Below, piece by piece: positions 4,319 through 5,254 of a stretch of 5,254 bases of DNA. The position numbers were made by a program, and so were the translations under genes. Below the pieces are notes generated by a model, which saw only the letters and a program-made list of their open reading frames with translations, was not told where the DNA came from and did no database searches. Positions within the stretch are counted from its first letter, which is position 1, and each line of letters opens with the position of its first letter. Source of the DNA: Bacteroidota bacterium (GTDB taxonomy: Bacteria > Bacteroidota > Bacteroidia > Bacteroidales > VadinHA17); contig JAUWMO010000250.1 in NCBI GenBank assembly GCA_030613125.1, positions 1 through 5,254 of the forward strand, in the 5' to 3' direction.

Positions 4319-5254
4319 ATGTATGACATTTTAGAACTCAACAAAAAGCTTGTATCCGAGTTGCGTGAGATTGCAAAAGAACTAAAGGTCAAGAGAGTTG
4401 AGTCCCTCCGAAAACAGGACCTGGTTTACAAGATTCTTGATCAGCAGGCAGTTCTGTCGGCTGATAAATCAGTAAAAAAGAAAAGCCAGGAAGAAAGATC
4501 TTTAAAAATTGACAGACAAAGAGGACGTTCACAGGTACGAAAAGAAATGTCCTCTGAAGCTACAGTATCTGAAAAGCCAGGTTCACGGAAGGAGATCAGA
4601 CTTCCTGCCAGGACAAGATCTGATGAAACAACTAAATATCGTCACAAACCTGGCACTGATAAAGAACCTGTTCAGAAACGGGATGAAGCCAGGCAGCCAC
4701 AAGGCGCATTCGACTTCGACCAGCAAAGGAGAAAGAATTCCAGGAGTGATGATAAATATGATTTCGATGGTATCATAACAAATTCGGGTGTTCTGGAGAT
4801 TATGCCTGATGGATACGGATTCCTTCGTTCAGCTGATTTTAATTACCTGAACTCCCCTGATGATATTTATGTCTCGCAATCTCAGATTAAGTTATTTGGT
4901 CTTAAAACGGGAGATACTGTAAAAGGGAGTGTCAGGCCGCCTAAAGAGGGAGAAAAGTACTTTCCTCTTATTAAAATTGTTGAAATAAATGGCCGCAGCC
5001 CCGATTATATCCGTGATCGTGTCCAGTTTGATTTTCTGACACCATTATTCCCTGATGAGAAATTCAAGATCTATGATCGAGGCGGGGGTAGCCTGTCAGT
5101 ACGCATTATTGATATGTTTGCTCCAATTGGAAAAGGACAAAGGGGGCTGATCGTTGCACAACCCAAAACGGGAAAAACGATTTTATTGCAAGAGATAGCC
5201 AATGCAATTGCAAGTTATCAACCAGATGTTTATCTTATTGTTTTGCTTATTGAT
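4319..5254 (+). CDS. rho: Transcription termination factor Rho, 5' part (runs off right edge)
   Basis: Rho is the hexameric RNA-dependent ATPase that ends transcription. The first 312 codons are present. Residues 1-47 (MYDILELNKKLVSELREIAK, then ESLRKQDLVYKILDQQ) are the N-terminal helical domain. Residues about 48-149 are a low-complexity insert rich in K, R, E, S, D and Q, predicted by eye to be disordered and absent from E. coli Rho. The cold-shock-like RNA-binding domain spans about 150-224, with DGYGFLRSAD (164-173), DDIYVSQSQI (181-190) and RPPKEGEKYF (206-215). The ATPase domain follows, with the P-loop QPKTGKT (281-287; E. coli has PPKAGKT) and IVLLID at the window end, just before the ERPEEV segment holding the catalytic Glu. 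Walker B, the Q and R loops and the arginine finger lie outside. ATG at 4319 gives the family N-terminus; there is no Shine-Dalgarno sequence. Confidence 0.97.
   Translation, partial: MYDILELNKKLVSELREIAKELKVKRVESLRKQDLVYKILDQQAVLSADKSVKKKSQEERSLKIDRQRGRSQVRKEMSSEATVSEKPGSRKEIRLPARTRSDETTKYRHKPGTDKEPVQKRDEARQPQGAFDFDQQRRKNSRSDDKYDFDGIITNSGVLEIMPDGYGFLRSADFNYLNSPDDIYVSQSQIKLFGLKTGDTVKGSVRPPKEGEKYFPLIKIVEINGRSPDYIRDRVQFDFLTPLFPDEKFKIYDRGGGSLSVRIIDMFAPIGKGQRGLIVAQPKTGKTILLQEIANAIASYQPDVYLIVLLID

Noticed and set aside
4509..4778. 89-residue plus-strand frame within rho
   Set aside because: It is a different frame of the Rho insert region. The Rho frame is continuous through it and aligns with the family on both sides.

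Overview
The window looks like chromosomal DNA from a Bacteroidota bacterium, probably of the Bacteroidales/Marinilabiliales type. The evidence is fourfold: a short primary-type sigma factor without region 1.1; a Rho with a long charged insert and the P-loop variant QPKTGKT; no Shine-Dalgarno sequence before any of the four genes; and AT-rich intergenic DNA. No mobility gene, CRISPR array, tRNA or rRNA was seen. The four genes are housekeeping or metabolic, and I did not find a clearly new multi-gene system.

Layout. Positions 1-901 hold no convincing gene. The left part (about 1-260) is unusually GC-rich for this window, contains hairpins, and looks like a dispersed repeat. The rest carries palindromes, GGATT-rich repeats, a CCCC/GGGG hairpin and a plausible Bacteroidota promoter just before the first gene. 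Positions 902-2119 (+) encode a LYS1-like saccharopine/alanine dehydrogenase family enzyme with the catalytic Lys/His pair. A 184-bp convergent gap follows, filled with inverted and tandem CAGTATG/CATACTG repeats. The minus strand then carries ribulose-phosphate 3-epimerase (2304-2960) and, upstream of it, an RpoD/SigA-type sigma factor (3076-3939). A 379-bp, very AT-rich region separates the sigma gene from the divergent rho gene, which starts at 4319 and runs off the right edge before the catalytic ERPEEV segment.

How the genes relate. The sigma factor and Rho control the start and end of transcription and are divergently arranged, so their promoters must lie in or near the shared 379 bp. 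The epimerase is downstream of the sigma gene on the same strand and could be co-transcribed, although the 115-bp gap with an AAAATTA tandem repeat leaves room for its own promoter. The LYS1-like gene appears to be an independent unit.

The points most worth a second look are the roughly 100-residue disordered insert in Rho, the loss of the conserved arginine in the WWIRQ motif of the sigma factor (here WWILQ), the unclear physiological role of a LYS1-like enzyme in this phylum, and the repeat-rich intergenic regions.
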